The notes beneath the pieces were generated by a model. The model saw only the letters and a program-made list of their open reading frames with translations, made no database searches and had not been told where the DNA came from. The position numbers and the translations under genes were made by a program. This document shows positions 28,308 through 37,224 of a DNA stretch of 64,000 bases, piece after piece (the stretch's first letter is position 1; every line of letters starts with the position of its first letter). Source of the stretch: Limosilactobacillus reuteri (GTDB lineage: Bacteria; Bacillota; Bacilli; Lactobacillales; Lactobacillaceae); the NCBI RefSeq assembly GCF_034259105.1, contig NZ_CP139478.1:1236501-1300500 (forward strand), in the 5' to 3' direction.

Positions 28308-28944
28308 GATATAATTGATGCTCCTCAATAAACTTGCTTACGGTATCTGGAACCATATACTTGATTGATTGGCCACGTTGCACCCGTTGTCGAATATCGG
28401 TTGAACTAAAATCAACTGTTGGGACATCTACCCAAATCACTGGATATCGTGTCTCATTCTTCGCTCCTTGACGGTGAACACCAACAAAATGGAAATGGGG
28501 TAAGCGGATTAAATCATTGATTCGATACCACTTGTCAAGGTAATCGACCATATCCCCACCAATAACAAAGTAATAATCCACATCAGGGTGCTTATCTAAC
28601 AAATACTTAATAGTATCGTAAGTATAGCTGACTCCTCCCCGCTCTAACTCGGCATACTCAATCCCTAAAAAGGGGTTATCAGCAACTGCTAATTCGAGCA
28701 TCTGTAACCGCAATTGCGGATCAAGCGAATCTTTATGATCAACATGGGGAGGTTTAGCATCTGGTAAAAAATCAACTCGATCAAGACAAAGGGCACGACC
28801 AACCTGATCCGCCATAAATAGGTGAGCATTGTGAATAGGATTAAATGTTCCCCCATAGAGGCCGATTCGCTTACGGTGTCCACTAACTTTAGTCTCCGGT
28901 TGTGCCTGGGTTTGCACCTTGTCTACTACACTACAGCTTTGCAA
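28300..28944 (-). CDS. nadD: Nicotinate-nucleotide adenylyltransferase
   Basis: About 214 residues. The ATP-binding motif GLYGGTFNPIHNAHLF is followed by PDAKPPHVDH, FVIGGDMVDYLDKWY and the ISSTDIR-type motif (FSSTDIRQRV). It adenylates nicotinate mononucleotide in NAD synthesis. The N-terminus has a 28-residue extension before the core. Either GTG 28953 or TTG 28944 could be the start; the latter lies 8 bp from AGGAG, the former overlaps it. Confidence 0.94.
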   Translation of the reverse strand: MQSCSVVDKVQTQAQPETKVSGHRKRIGLYGGTFNPIHNAHLFMADQVGRALCLDRVDFLPDAKPPHVDHKDSLDPQLRLQMLELAVADNPFLGIEYAELERGGVSYTYDTIKYLLDKHPDVDYYFVIGGDMVDYLDKWYRINDLIRLPHFHFVGVHRQGAKNETRYPVIWVDVPTVDFSSTDIRQRVQRGQSIKYMVPDTVSKFIEEHQLYRE

Positions 28945-28965
28945 AACCGTCACTCCTACTTTTAC

Positions 28966-29277
28966 TTAGATTTCAGCTACTCGTGATGATAATTCACGGG
29001 CATCCTTATTTGCTGAAACTTTAAATAAAACTAATACCCGACCAATAACTTGAACTACCTGAATAGAAGTTTTTTCTTCAATTAATTCGCGAACTTCATC
29101 AGTTGTAACATCTGAGTTTTGCAAAATGCTAACCTTAATTAATTCTCGACGGTCAAGTGCGCCGTCTAATTGAGCAAGCCAATTGTCCGTCAGACCATCT
29201 TTACCCACAGAAAATAGTGGTTGAAGATGGTTTGCTTGTGCTCGTAAAAATCGTTTTTGTTTTCCTCTTAATTGCAT
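28966..29277 (-). CDS. yhbY: YhbY/CRS1 RNA-binding protein
   Basis: 103 residues forming a single CRM domain: LRGKQKRFLRAQANHLQPLFSVGKDGL followed by LIKVSILQN. The GKxGLT loop is the RNA contact seen in YhbY, a protein of 50S assembly (YqeI in Bacillus). It lies between yqeH and nadD as in other Firmicutes. Confidence 0.95.
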   Translation of the reverse strand: MQLRGKQKRFLRAQANHLQPLFSVGKDGLTDNWLAQLDGALDRRELIKVSILQNSDVTTDEVRELIEEKTSIQVVQVIGRVLVLFKVSANKDARELSSRVAEI

Positions 29278-29300
29278 AAGTCTTTCCTTTCAAATACTAA

Positions 29301-30428
29301 TTAAATCATTGCGCGCCGTACCAGAGCCCCGACACCTTTCGGAACCCATGCAGCAACAGTCGTTTTTGCAGGAACAGTAATCCATCCTAGACCTTCAAAG
29401 ACAATATCGCTCTTTTCGGTAATGTGGAACTCATAACGTTCTAATGGTGGGAACCCATCCTTTTCATCGCTAGTCGGTGGGGTAAGCAAATCTCCTAAGT
29501 GTTTAGCATAGAAATTATCAGCATTGCTTAGCTTTGTACGGTGAATTGGTAAATTATTATCAAAGTAAGCAACCATTCCCGCACGTTCACCATGAAGATA
29601 ATCAAATCGCGCAACGCCGCCTAAAAATAATGTTTGACCATCATTTAATTGGTAAGTCTTTGGTTTAATCTCTTTTTGAGGCGCCACAATCTTCAAGTCT
29701 TTTGGCGATAAGACATGGGCCATTTGTTCTTGATGGATAATTCCAGGAGTATCAACTAAAACATGCCCATCATCAAGCGGAATTTCAATCTTATCAAGAG
29801 TAGTTCCTGGGAAGCGTGAAGTAGTGATCAATTCTTTTACTCCCGTTCGTTGCTTGATAATTTGGTTTATTAACGTTGATTTTCCAACATTGGTAACACC
29901 TACAACATAAACGTCTCGATTGTGCCGGTATTTTTCAATCACATCAAGCAAGTGGTCAATCTGATGGTTCTTTTTAGCTGAAACAAGAACCGTATCAATT
30001 GGACGCAATCCGGCAATATTTGCCTGTTGACGAATCCAGTCAGTTAACTTTGGCCGCCGTAGAGAACGTGGCAATAAGTCTTCCTTATTTCCAACTAATA
30101 ATACTGGATTATCACCAACAAAACGGTGTAAGCCCGGAATTAGACTTCCATTAAAGTCAAAAACATCAACAACATACACAATTAAAGCATTGGCATCCCG
30201 AATCTGATTTAATAGGCGCAAAAAGTCATCATCCGTTAATGATACCGGAGCAATTTCATTGTAGTGCCGCAAACGGAAACAACGCTGACAGTATAATTCT
30301 CCTGTCTCCTTTCCTTTCTCAAGGGCTGACTTAGGCGTGTAACCCAAGCCATTAGGATCTTCCGTTTGGATAATACTCCCACAACCTATACAACGTAATT
30401 CTTCAGTTTGTTGTTCTTGTTCAGTCAT
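29301..30428 (-). CDS. yqeH: Ribosome biogenesis GTPase YqeH
   Basis: 375 residues. An N-terminal zinc finger (CIGCG...CQRC) precedes a circularly permuted GTPase domain, with G4 (NKEDLLP) and G5 (SAKK) before G1 (GVTNVGKSTLI) and G3 (VDTPG). The C-terminal domain is of the YqeH RNA-binding type. It acts in 30S assembly. It overlaps yqeG by 8 bp, so the two are translated together. Confidence 0.97.
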   Translation of the reverse strand: MTEQEQQTEELRCIGCGSIIQTEDPNGLGYTPKSALEKGKETGELYCQRCFRLRHYNEIAPVSLTDDDFLRLLNQIRDANALIVYVVDVFDFNGSLIPGLHRFVGDNPVLLVGNKEDLLPRSLRRPKLTDWIRQQANIAGLRPIDTVLVSAKKNHQIDHLLDVIEKYRHNRDVYVVGVTNVGKSTLINQIIKQRTGVKELITTSRFPGTTLDKIEIPLDDGHVLVDTPGIIHQEQMAHVLSPKDLKIVAPQKEIKPKTYQLNDGQTLFLGGVARFDYLHGERAGMVAYFDNNLPIHRTKLSNADNFYAKHLGDLLTPPTSDEKDGFPPLERYEFHITEKSDIVFEGLGWITVPAKTTVAAWVPKGVGALVRRAMI

Positions 30429-30951
30429 TCAAATCCTCCTGCCATTTTAAATCTGGATATTTTTTGTTTAAGCTCTTCCAAACACGGCGTTCAAAGAAGC
30501 GGTTAATACGGGTATCCCACTTATCTGTATTTAATAGTGGGCGTACTAAAATGCTTCGAATGCCCGCTTGGTTAGCCGCAGCAACATCAGTCAATAACTG
30601 GTCACCAACCATAACCACTTCATCTTTTGCTAAATTAAGTTTTTTCCGTGCACGATCAATCCCAAAACTTAAGGGCTTCAATGATCGCGAAACAAATGGA
30701 AGGTCAAGACTATTAACAGCTTTCCCAACTCGTTCCTTACTATTATTAGAAATAACAATTAGCGGAATATGGGCTTCTCGTAAAGAATCCATCCATTCCT
30801 TTAATTCTGGAGTTCCATCTGGATTGTTCCAAGCAATCAAGGTATTATCCAGGTCACTAAAAACAGCTCGCACTCCCTGCTCTTTTAATTGGGCAGGAGA
30901 AACAGAATATATTGTATTAACCATCCATGTTGGTTTAAATATCTCTAACAA
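30421..30951 (-). CDS. yqeG: HAD-superfamily phosphatase YqeG
   Basis: 176 residues. HAD motif I is FSDLDNTLIAWNN, motif II VISNN, motif III/IV KPLSFGIDRA and MVGDQLLTDV. The YqeG N-terminus (FKPTWMVNTIY) supports TTG at 30951 as the start, with GAGGTG 5-6 bp upstream. The substrate is unknown. It heads the yqeG-yqeH-yhbY-nadD-yqeK-rsfS-yqeM operon, with a promoter about 65 bp upstream and a group II intron just before that promoter. Confidence 0.92.
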   Translation of the reverse strand: MLEIFKPTWMVNTIYSVSPAQLKEQGVRAVFSDLDNTLIAWNNPDGTPELKEWMDSLREAHIPLIVISNNSKERVGKAVNSLDLPFVSRSLKPLSFGIDRARKKLNLAKDEVVMVGDQLLTDVAAANQAGIRSILVRPLLNTDKWDTRINRFFERRVWKSLNKKYPDLKWQEDLND

Positions 30952-30979
30952 AGTTGCACCTCATCAAATTTAATATTCC

Positions 30980-30996
30980 AATCGGTTAACCCGATT
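30980..30996. promoter_or_regulatory. Small inverted repeat in the yqeG leader
   Basis: AATCGG and CCGATT flank a 5-base centre between the -10 box and the ribosome binding site of yqeG. It could be an operator or a small mRNA hairpin. No regulator can be named. Confidence 0.35.
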
Positions 30997-31013
30997 AAAT
31001 GTTCTAGTATTTA

Positions 31014-31043
31014 ATTATATCGTGTGCTTTACTCGGAAAGCAA
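31014..31043 (-). promoter_or_regulatory. Probable promoter of the yqeG operon
   Basis: Minus-strand TTGCTT (31038-31043), 18 bp, then a perfect TATAAT (31014-31019). It lies 4 bp downstream of the inferred 3' end of the group II intron, so the operon keeps its own promoter despite the insertion. Confidence 0.75.
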
Positions 31044-31047
31044 CTAA

Positions 31048-32961
31048 ATCGAGTAGGAGATAATTGATTAGTTCAATTATCGACCTCTCACACCACCGTA
31101 CGTACGGTTCCGTATACGGCGGTTCGACAACTTAATCACATTGAATTGACTGGAGCGTCTTGGACATATTCATAAGTCCGAGTTGTTCCAGTTTTCTATT
31201 AGTTAGAGAATAGCTCAAGGTCTTACTATGTGCAGTTCGCCAGTAGCCCTTTCGGGTACTAGCGAAGACATATGCATCACGCTGGGACATCCCCAACTTC
31301 TGTAAGTTAGTTACCTTAGTTTTAAACTTTTTCCATTGCTTCCAAATATACTGCCTTATTCGGACCCTCAACCACTTGTCAAGGCGTTGAATAAAGTTAG
31401 TTAGTTTCCCAATTGAGTAGTACTGAAGCCACCCACGCATTTTTCGATGAATTTCTTCAAACATTCTTGTCAGAGATATTCCACGATTACGTTTAGTTAA
31501 TAACTTCAGTGCTTTCTTTACTCGTTGTTGCGATTGTTTAGCTGGACGGGCGTAGGCCCCATTGTGGTCTACACCCAACGAAAAGCCAAGAAACTTCAAC
31601 CGTAGCGGGCTACCGACTTTGTTTGGTTTTATCTGGGTTCACTTTAACTTTCAAGCGCTTTTCTAGAAACTGGGTAATGCTTCGCATTACTCGTTCTCCG
31701 GCTCGTTGACTTTTAACATAGATGTTACAATCATCCGCATAGCGCACAAAGTGGTGACCACGTCTAGTCAACTCTTCGTCCAACTCATTTAGATAGATGT
31801 TCGCCAGTAGTGGTGACAATGGCCCTCCTTGTGGGGTTCCTTTTTCACTCTTAGCGAAAAGCCCATGGTCTAAGACTCCGCTAGTTAGAAACTTACGAAT
31901 GAGTCTTAGTGTCCATGGGTCATCAATATATTGTTGGAGATACTTAATCATCAAATCATGATTAACGTTATCAAAATAGGCTTTTAGGTCTAAGTCGACA
32001 ACTCTTCGATAACCTTGATTATAAAGATCTACTACTTTTGAAATAGCGTCATGGGCCCCACGGTGGGGACGGAAGCCAAAGCTATTATCAGAGAAAATAC
32101 GCTCAAAGATAGGCGTAAGAATTTGGGCTACAGCTTGTTGAACCATTCGGTCCACCACCGTTGGTATTCCAAGTCTTCTTACTCCACCATTAGGCTTCGG
32201 AATTTCTACCCGTTTGACTGGAGCTGGTTTATACTTGCCCTCACGCAAACTAGCGATCAGTTCCGTCTTATTTTCTCTGAGATATGGCAGAAGGTCATTG
32301 ACTGTCATATCGTCAACGCCTGCTGCTCCTTTATTTCTCTTAACTCGCAAATAAGCCTGATTAAGGTTATTGCGATCCAAGACCAGGTCTTGGATAGTGA
32401 CACTCATACCTTTACCTTCACCATAACCGGTACTACGCGCCCTTGTGTACTTTCGGTTTTCCAAACCTATCCTCGACAAGCGGTCAGCTTGTTGTTCTGT
32501 TTTCTGCGATTGTCGCACCTGATTACACCTCCGATATAAGTTACAAGTTATTGTCGTTCAGTCCTTCATCTGATTATTCAAACTACTATGACCTCGGCTG
32601 ACTTCTGGCTTACTCAACACTGCATCACTGCACCGCTTGTTTCTGTGGAAATTAAACTTATTCCTCTTGTCGGAAACGTGTAGGCCAGATCTCCCCGGGT
32701 AAGAATATTAGCTTTCGTACCATGTCATCGTTAGCTTTACTGAGACCAACTTCGAGTAGTATTGGACTTCAACTTGTCTAGCAGCCTTATCCAGTTAATT
32801 CCAGCCTTATAGCTACTTCTTGTTCATCGATGCAGTACTTTGCCTTAGACTTCCTTCAGATTCCACCTCACGGTGGACACCCTTGTCCTCAGCTCATGGT
32901 TCCGACTACTACGGCCCATAGCGGACTTTCACCACCTAGCTAATACCCATGCCGGGCGCAC
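31048..32961 (-). mobile_element. Group IIC (bacterial class C) intron
   Basis: About 1.9 kb. The minus strand begins GTGCGCCCGG, matching the GUGYG 5' consensus, and ends near CTACTCGAT. Domain V (31092-31123) is clear: a 9-bp lower stem ACCGCCGTA/TACGGTGGT, a 2-base CG bulge, an upper TACG/CGTA stem and a GAAC loop. CGC in the lower strand is the catalytic triad of class C introns. Domain VI follows (about 31050-31085). The encoded reverse transcriptase has no endonuclease domain. It sits one base beyond the T run of the rplT terminator, the known target preference of IIC introns. Ends are inferred by motif. Confidence 0.9.
31132..32518 (-). pseudogene. ltrA: Group II intron reverse transcriptase/maturase, frameshifted
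   Basis: Two frames together give a complete class C RT of about 460 residues. The first (32518 to 31610) has RT motifs PKPNGGVRRLGIPTVVDR, FSDNSFGFRPHRGAHDA, VVDLDLKAYFDNV, GTPQGGPLSPLLANI and the catalytic YADD. The second (to 31132) holds RT7 and the maturase X domain (MRGWLQYYSIGKL). They are separated by a tandem TTTG-TTTG (31618-31625, plus strand); removing one 4-base unit restores the frame through GSPLRLKFLGFSLG. The protein is probably not made whole, so splicing would need a maturase from another copy. Confidence 0.9.
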
Positions 32962-32962
32962 T

Positions 32963-32999
32963 AAAAAAAGCCGCTTATCATGCATACGCATCATAAGCG
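32963..32999 (-). terminator. Rho-independent terminator of infC-rpmI-rplT
   Basis: An 11-bp stem with one mismatch (32972-32982 with 32989-32999) followed by seven T on the minus strand. The group II intron starts one base after this T run. Confidence 0.9.
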
Positions 33000-33017
33000 A
33001 CCGAAGATTATTTAGGC

Positions 33018-33371
33018 TTAGTTAAGAGCTTTCTTAGCTTCGTCAACGAGTGCCTTAAATGCATCTGCATCGTTAACAGCTAAATCAGCTAACATCTTAC
33101 GGTTAATGTCAATGTTAGCAACCTTTAAGCCGTGCATTAACTTGCTGTAACTAATGTCGTTCATACGTGCAGCAGCGTTAATCCGAGCAATCCAAAGTTC
33201 ACGGAACTTACGCTTGTTGACCTTACGATCACGGAAAGCGTAAGTGTAACTCTTCATTACTTGGTCTTTAGCAGTCTTGAAAAGACGGTGCTTTGAACCA
33301 CGGTAACCCTTTGCTAACTTCATAATGCGCTTGCGACGTGCACGCGTAACAGTTCCACCTTTAACTCGCAT
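33018..33371 (-). CDS. rplT: 50S ribosomal protein L20
   Basis: 117 residues, standard length. A basic N-terminal extension ([27 protein letters not shown]) is followed by the globular domain [28 protein letters not shown]20 is needed for early 50S assembly and in Bacillus represses its own operon by binding the infC leader. Last gene of infC-rpmI-rplT. Confidence 0.98.
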   Translation of the reverse strand: MRVKGGTVTRARRKRIMKLAKGYRGSKHRLFKTAKDQVMKSYTYAFRDRKVNKRKFRELWIARINAAARMNDISYSKLMHGLKVANIDINRKMLADLAVNDADAFKALVDEAKKALN

Positions 33372-33415
33372 GTTGAAATCCTCCTACGTATATTAAATAG
33401 TTATTTTTGTGAAGT

Positions 33416-33613
33416 TTACTTAAATGGTAATAACTTCTTGTAACGCTTTACGTTGGTCTTGTCCATCATGCTCAAACCACGTAATTGACGACGTTGCTTC
33501 TTAGTCTTACCGTGGAAACGGTGACTAGTGAATGAGTTTCCACTCTTGAATCCACCATTAGCTGTACGCTTGAAACGCTTGGCAGCAGCACGGTTACTCT
33601 TCATCTTTGGCAT
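33416..33613 (-). CDS. rpmI: 50S ribosomal protein L35
   Basis: 65 residues, standard: MPKMKSNRAAAKRFKRTANGG, then RQLRGLSMMDKTNVKRYKKLLP. Middle gene of the infC-rpmI-rplT operon. Confidence 0.98.
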   Translation of the reverse strand: MPKMKSNRAAAKRFKRTANGGFKSGNSFTSHRFHGKTKKQRRQLRGLSMMDKTNVKRYKKLLPFK

Positions 33614-33635
33614 AACTAATTCCTACCTTCTTAAA

Positions 33636-34160
33636 TTAATTCTTTGCTTTATCAGCAGCCGGAGCAAGAGTTAAGAAAATACTCCGCCCTTCCATCTTCG
33701 GACGTTGAACAACAGTAGCGATGTCTGAAGTTTCTTCAGCCATTCGTTCAATCATGTCACGACCGATATCCTTATGGGTAATAGCACGACCACGGAACCG
33801 TAATGAAATCCGTACCTTATCGCCCTTTTCAATGAACTTACGAACACGCTTTAACTTAACATTAAAGTCATTAGTATCAATTGATGGACTAAGGCGAATT
33901 TCTTTAACCGTTATCGTCTTTTGCTTCTTACGAGCTTCACGCTCTTTCTTTTGCATCTCGAAACGGTACTTCCCGTAATCCATAATGCGGGCAACAGCTG
34001 GGCGTGCCTTTGGTGCAACTAATACTAGATCTAAGTTAGCTTCTTCAGCTAATTGTAGCGCTTCACGCTTAGACTTAATGCCCAATTGTTCACCATCTTG
34101 ACCGATTAACCGCACTTCCCGTGCACGAATACCGTTATTGACAATCATATCTTGTGCTAT
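33636..34160 (-). CDS. infC: Translation initiation factor IF-3 with a probable AUA start
   Basis: IF-3 with its N-terminal domain ([20 protein letters not shown]), linker, and C-terminal domain ([29 protein letters not shown]). The first ATG in frame (34148) has no Shine-Dalgarno at a usable distance. GGAGGTG (34168-34174) lies 7 bp upstream of an in-frame ATA (34158-34160), giving four more residues (IAQD) that match the start of other IF-3 proteins. IF-3 genes commonly use AUU, AUC or AUA so that IF-3 can limit its own synthesis. This gives 174 residues. Confidence 0.9.
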   Translation of the reverse strand: MAQDMIVNNGIRAREVRLIGQDGEQLGIKSKREALQLAEEANLDLVLVAPKARPAVARIMDYGKYRFEMQKKEREARKKQKTITVKEIRLSPSIDTNDFNVKLKRVRKFIEKGDKVRISLRFRGRAITHKDIGRDMIERMAEETSDIATVVQRPKMEGRSIFLTLAPAADKAKN

Positions 34161-34179
34161 GGCAACGCACCTCCAATTT

Positions 34180-34339
34180 TTTTAGCGAAAGATCAAGCAA
34201 AAAAGCGAGGTATAAAAGTACCCCGCTTCATAACAACGACCTTATCATAGTGGTCGATTATCATTCATCTCGTCAGCCCGGCGATCAATATCACCTAGGC
34301 GAGAAGCGGGTGCTTCTGCTTTTTCTTTCAACGTTTATT
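34180..34339 (-). ncRNA. infC-rpmI-rplT leader (L20-leader type) with attenuator
   Basis: About 160 nt between promoter and infC. It contains several nested stems and ends in an AAGCGGGGTA/TACCTCGCTT hairpin (34203-34212 with 34219-34228) followed by TTTTTT on the minus strand, an intrinsic terminator inside the leader. An upstream strand of the leader (the GAAGCACCCGCTTCTCGCC stretch) can pair with part of the terminator stem. This layout matches the L20-responsive attenuator of Bacillus infC. Assignment is by position and architecture. Confidence 0.8.
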
Positions 34340-34368
34340 AGCTTACTAAATTCAAAGTTTAATGTCAA
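34340..34368 (-). promoter_or_regulatory. Promoter of infC-rpmI-rplT
   Basis: Minus-strand perfect TTGACA (34363-34368), 17 bp, then TAAGCT (34340-34345). It lies directly after the dnaI stop region. Confidence 0.85.
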
Positions 34369-34373
34369 GAACT

Positions 34374-35315
34374 TTATCCCTTATCACGCAAATTCTTTCC
34401 TTCCATTTCAATCTCACGTGATAAGTACTTGATTCTTTCCATAATGCGAGCCGCTTTGAGGGGCTCATTATCGCCTTGCGAATTGATAGCAAGGTGGTTA
34501 TTTTGCAACTCATCCATTGAAAAATTAGAACTAAAGAAAGTTGGTAATTCTTCTTGCATCCGATATTCTAAAATTACTCCTAAAATATCATCTCTTACCC
34601 ATGTTGTCATTGCACCGGCCCCAACATCATCAAGCATTAAAATCGGCGCCCGTTTAATAGCATCCAATTTTTCGCCAGTATTATTTTGCTTAATTGAATT
34701 CCGCATTTCAACAGCAAAACTAGGGAAATGAACCATCGTTGTTGCAACTCCCTTACTCTTAGCGAGTTCATTAGCGATTGCTCCAAGGAGGTATGTTTTT
34801 CCGACTCCGAATTTTCCATATAGGTAAAGTCCTGGTTGAAAATTATCTTTTTGGTAATTATCTGTAAAGTCCATGGCTGCTTGAATTGCCTTTGTGCGTG
34901 TATCAGTTTGGGTATCTTCATTTAAATAATAATCATCATATGACGCATTTTTAATGAACTTAGGCATATTAATCGAGTTAACTAGTCGTTGAATATAACG
35001 TTGTCGTTGGCGTTCTAATAACTGTTTAGTTGGAACGTAGGTTACGTCAATTTGGCCTGCACTGATAACCAATTGCGGAGAATATCCAGGGGCAACAGTT
35101 GGCACGCCTTTTTCAATTAATTGCTTTTCATGAAAAAACTCATAAAGCTTTGATTGTCCCCGTTTAATTGCTTCTTTACTAAGACGGTCACGATTTTCGT
35201 TTAAGAATGCTTGAACATCTTTATCCGCATAAACTTGCTTCATCGTTTGTTGGATATTGTTTGCGATATTTTGACCGCGCATTAACTCTTGTAAAGTTTT
35301 GTTTAGTGACTGCAT
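34374..35315 (-). CDS. dnaI: Primosomal protein DnaI (helicase loader)
   Basis: 313 residues: an N-terminal helicase-binding domain with the DnaI-N pattern, then an AAA+ domain. Walker A is GKFGVGKTYL, Walker B ILMLDDVGAG, and the C-terminal arginine region RIMERIKYLSREI. It loads the replicative helicase with DnaB and DnaD at oriC and during restart. It follows dnaB by 20 bp. Confidence 0.95.
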   Translation of the reverse strand: MQSLNKTLQELMRGQNIANNIQQTMKQVYADKDVQAFLNENRDRLSKEAIKRGQSKLYEFFHEKQLIEKGVPTVAPGYSPQLVISAGQIDVTYVPTKQLLERQRQRYIQRLVNSINMPKFIKNASYDDYYLNEDTQTDTRTKAIQAAMDFTDNYQKDNFQPGLYLYGKFGVGKTYLLGAIANELAKSKGVATTMVHFPSFAVEMRNSIKQNNTGEKLDAIKRAPILMLDDVGAGAMTTWVRDDILGVILEYRMQEELPTFFSSNFSMDELQNNHLAINSQGDNEPLKAARIMERIKYLSREIEMEGKNLRDKG

Positions 35316-35335
35316 GCTGCCACCTCCTTTAGCTG

Positions 35336-36697
35336 CTACTTCTTCTTACGATTAGCGATCCGTTCACGCAGTTTGGCAATTTCTTGTGAGGAAGCCTTTT
35401 TCATCAACTCACTCGTGTCTTTCTTGCTCCATGCTGGCATCGGTTCCTTAATCGTTTTGCGCCACTTATTTTTCTTTGGCGTCTTTGTTTCCTTTTTCTT
35501 TTCTTGCGACTGCTTGTTAAAAGTCTTTAATTGGACAATGGCTTGCTCCCCATTAATTACGCCATGTTGGAGCCAGTTATTGGCAATTGCATCGACAAAA
35601 TTAGCTGTCAAAGTAGAATTCCCCCGGTCACTAATCACATACCAAGTTAAGATATTAATGGCATCTTGGGTAAGTTTTTCTTGCGCTACTAAACCTGTCA
35701 GAATATGACGTTCACCTGAAGTTACGTAGCCACCCGTTTGACCTTTAAGAACCTGAAGAAATTCGACTGGGGAGTAATCCTTAGCTGTCGCCAATAACTC
35801 CTGATCTTTACTAGTCAGTTCACTATTTCTATTTGTCACCGGCGCTTCTTTTTCCGCTACTTTTGTCGTTGAAGAATAGACAATATTATAGGCAGACGCA
35901 ACAATTTGCTTAAATTTTTTCGGATTGAAATGATTGGTTTGCAGATCAATCGACCGCAAAACCAATGTCTTCATCGTTGGCGCATCAATCCCATATAATT
36001 GATGTTCTAATAATATTAGGTCTCGATTATTTTCAAGGTCTGCACTGACAATCGGCTGATTAGCCAGCAAGTGAATGAGGGTTGACCAATCAAAGTCATC
36101 GCTCATCCCCGCAGTTAACTGGGGTTGCTTTTCTACTGGTGCCTGTTTTCGCGCCGTTAAAATCGCTTGTGGTGTTTCAGTAATTGACTGCGAGTTAATA
36201 TGAAATTCTTCAAAAAAGTTGTGACTCACATTAGTTAGTGAAGTGTTAGAAGAAGCAAGCTTGTATTGCCGACTTTGCTTAGTCAAACGTTCAAACGCAT
36301 CTTCTCCTACTTCCTCTAAAAGTAAAATACTCAGCAAGTTATCAGCTAAAAATTTTTCTGGAGTAAGGGTCGGCTGCAATTCATAAACGTATACGTCCCC
36401 GATCTCATCGTGCTGGAAATAAGTTTGCACTAAGCCAACTGCCTCTAAACGATGAAGAGCCTCCAGTACTTGTCGGCCCCCAGCATTTACCTGGGCTAAC
36501 AGGTCACTTTGCAAGGTCCGGTTAGCAATCGTAGGATTAGGCAGCAAGCGCGCTTTTAACGCATAAAAAAAGCTAAACGCAACTGGTCCTAAAATTGGCT
36601 GATAAAATGTTGCAAAAGTCTGGTCATTAAAACTAATAAATGCAGTGCTGGCCGTAACAACATAACCGGCTTGCGGGTCAAAAGCTGCTGCAGTCAT
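35336..36697 (-). CDS. dnaB: Replication initiation and membrane attachment protein DnaB
   Basis: 453 residues. The N-terminal winged-helix oligomerisation region (QTFATFYQPILGPVAFSFFYALKA) and the C-terminal DnaD-like domain (YSPVEFLQVLKGQTGGYVTSGERHIL) identify the Firmicutes primosome DnaB. The C-terminus is strongly basic (Lys/Arg-rich). It recruits DnaI and helicase. It lies between nrdR and dnaI, the conserved order. Confidence 0.95.
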   Translation of the reverse strand: MTAAAFDPQAGYVVTASTAFISFNDQTFATFYQPILGPVAFSFFYALKARLLPNPTIANRTLQSDLLAQVNAGGRQVLEALHRLEAVGLVQTYFQHDEIGDVYVYELQPTLTPEKFLADNLLSILLLEEVGEDAFERLTKQSRQYKLASSNTSLTNVSHNFFEEFHINSQSITETPQAILTARKQAPVEKQPQLTAGMSDDFDWSTLIHLLANQPIVSADLENNRDLILLEHQLYGIDAPTMKTLVLRSIDLQTNHFNPKKFKQIVASAYNIVYSSTTKVAEKEAPVTNRNSELTSKDQELLATAKDYSPVEFLQVLKGQTGGYVTSGERHILTGLVAQEKLTQDAINILTWYVISDRGNSTLTANFVDAIANNWLQHGVINGEQAIVQLKTFNKQSQEKKKETKTPKKNKWRKTIKEPMPAWSKKDTSELMKKASSQEIAKLRERIANRKKK

Positions 36698-36714
36698 TTT
36701 ACAGCCCTCCTAAG

Positions 36715-37179
36715 TTATTTTTTATGTTCTGCCTTCATCATGGTTTCAAGTTCGCTCATAAAGGCATCAACGTCCTTAAATTGGCGGTAAACACTTGCAA
36801 ACCGAATATAAGCAATCTCATCGACGCCTTTTAATTCGTTCATCACAAATTTACCAATAATTTGACTGGAGACTTCGCTTTCACCAATACTCCGGATTTG
36901 TTTTTCCACTTTATCTGCAATCTTGGTCAATCGCTCCATACTAACCGGTCGTTTTTCTGCCGAGCGCACAATCCCATTGAGGATCTTTTGGCGACTGAAT
37001 TCTTGGCGCGTGCCATCTTTTTTAATTACTAGTAGTGGCGTTTCCTCGTACCGTTCAAAGGTTGTAAAACGAAAGCCACAATGAATGCACTCACGACGAC
37101 GACGAATAAAGCTTCCGTCTTCGCTTGGCCGACTATCGACAACCCGTGATCCATTTTTGTGACAATGTGGACAGCGCAA
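36715..37179 (-). CDS. nrdR: Transcriptional repressor NrdR
   Basis: 154 residues. The zinc ribbon has CPHC and CIHC, followed by the RFTTFERYEE linker and an ATP-cone domain (VIKKDGTRQEFSRQKILNGIVRSAEKRPV). NrdR senses ATP/dATP and represses ribonucleotide reductase genes. It lies between coaE and dnaB, as in many lactobacilli. Confidence 0.98.
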   Translation of the reverse strand: MRCPHCHKNGSRVVDSRPSEDGSFIRRRRECIHCGFRFTTFERYEETPLLVIKKDGTRQEFSRQKILNGIVRSAEKRPVSMERLTKIADKVEKQIRSIGESEVSSQIIGKFVMNELKGVDEIAYIRFASVYRQFKDVDAFMSELETMMKAEHKK

Positions 37180-37224
37180 TGTGTCCCCCTCCTTTATAGT
37201 ATAAGTGCTTTATTTTACCACATT

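Noticed and set aside
30464..30973. A 169-codon open frame opposite yqeG
   Set aside because: It mirrors the yqeG coding strand, has no ribosome binding site and no family pattern. yqeG has clear HAD motifs.
32051..32539. A 162-codon open frame opposite the intron reverse transcriptase
   Set aside because: A shadow of the RT gene, which has complete RT motifs on the other strand.
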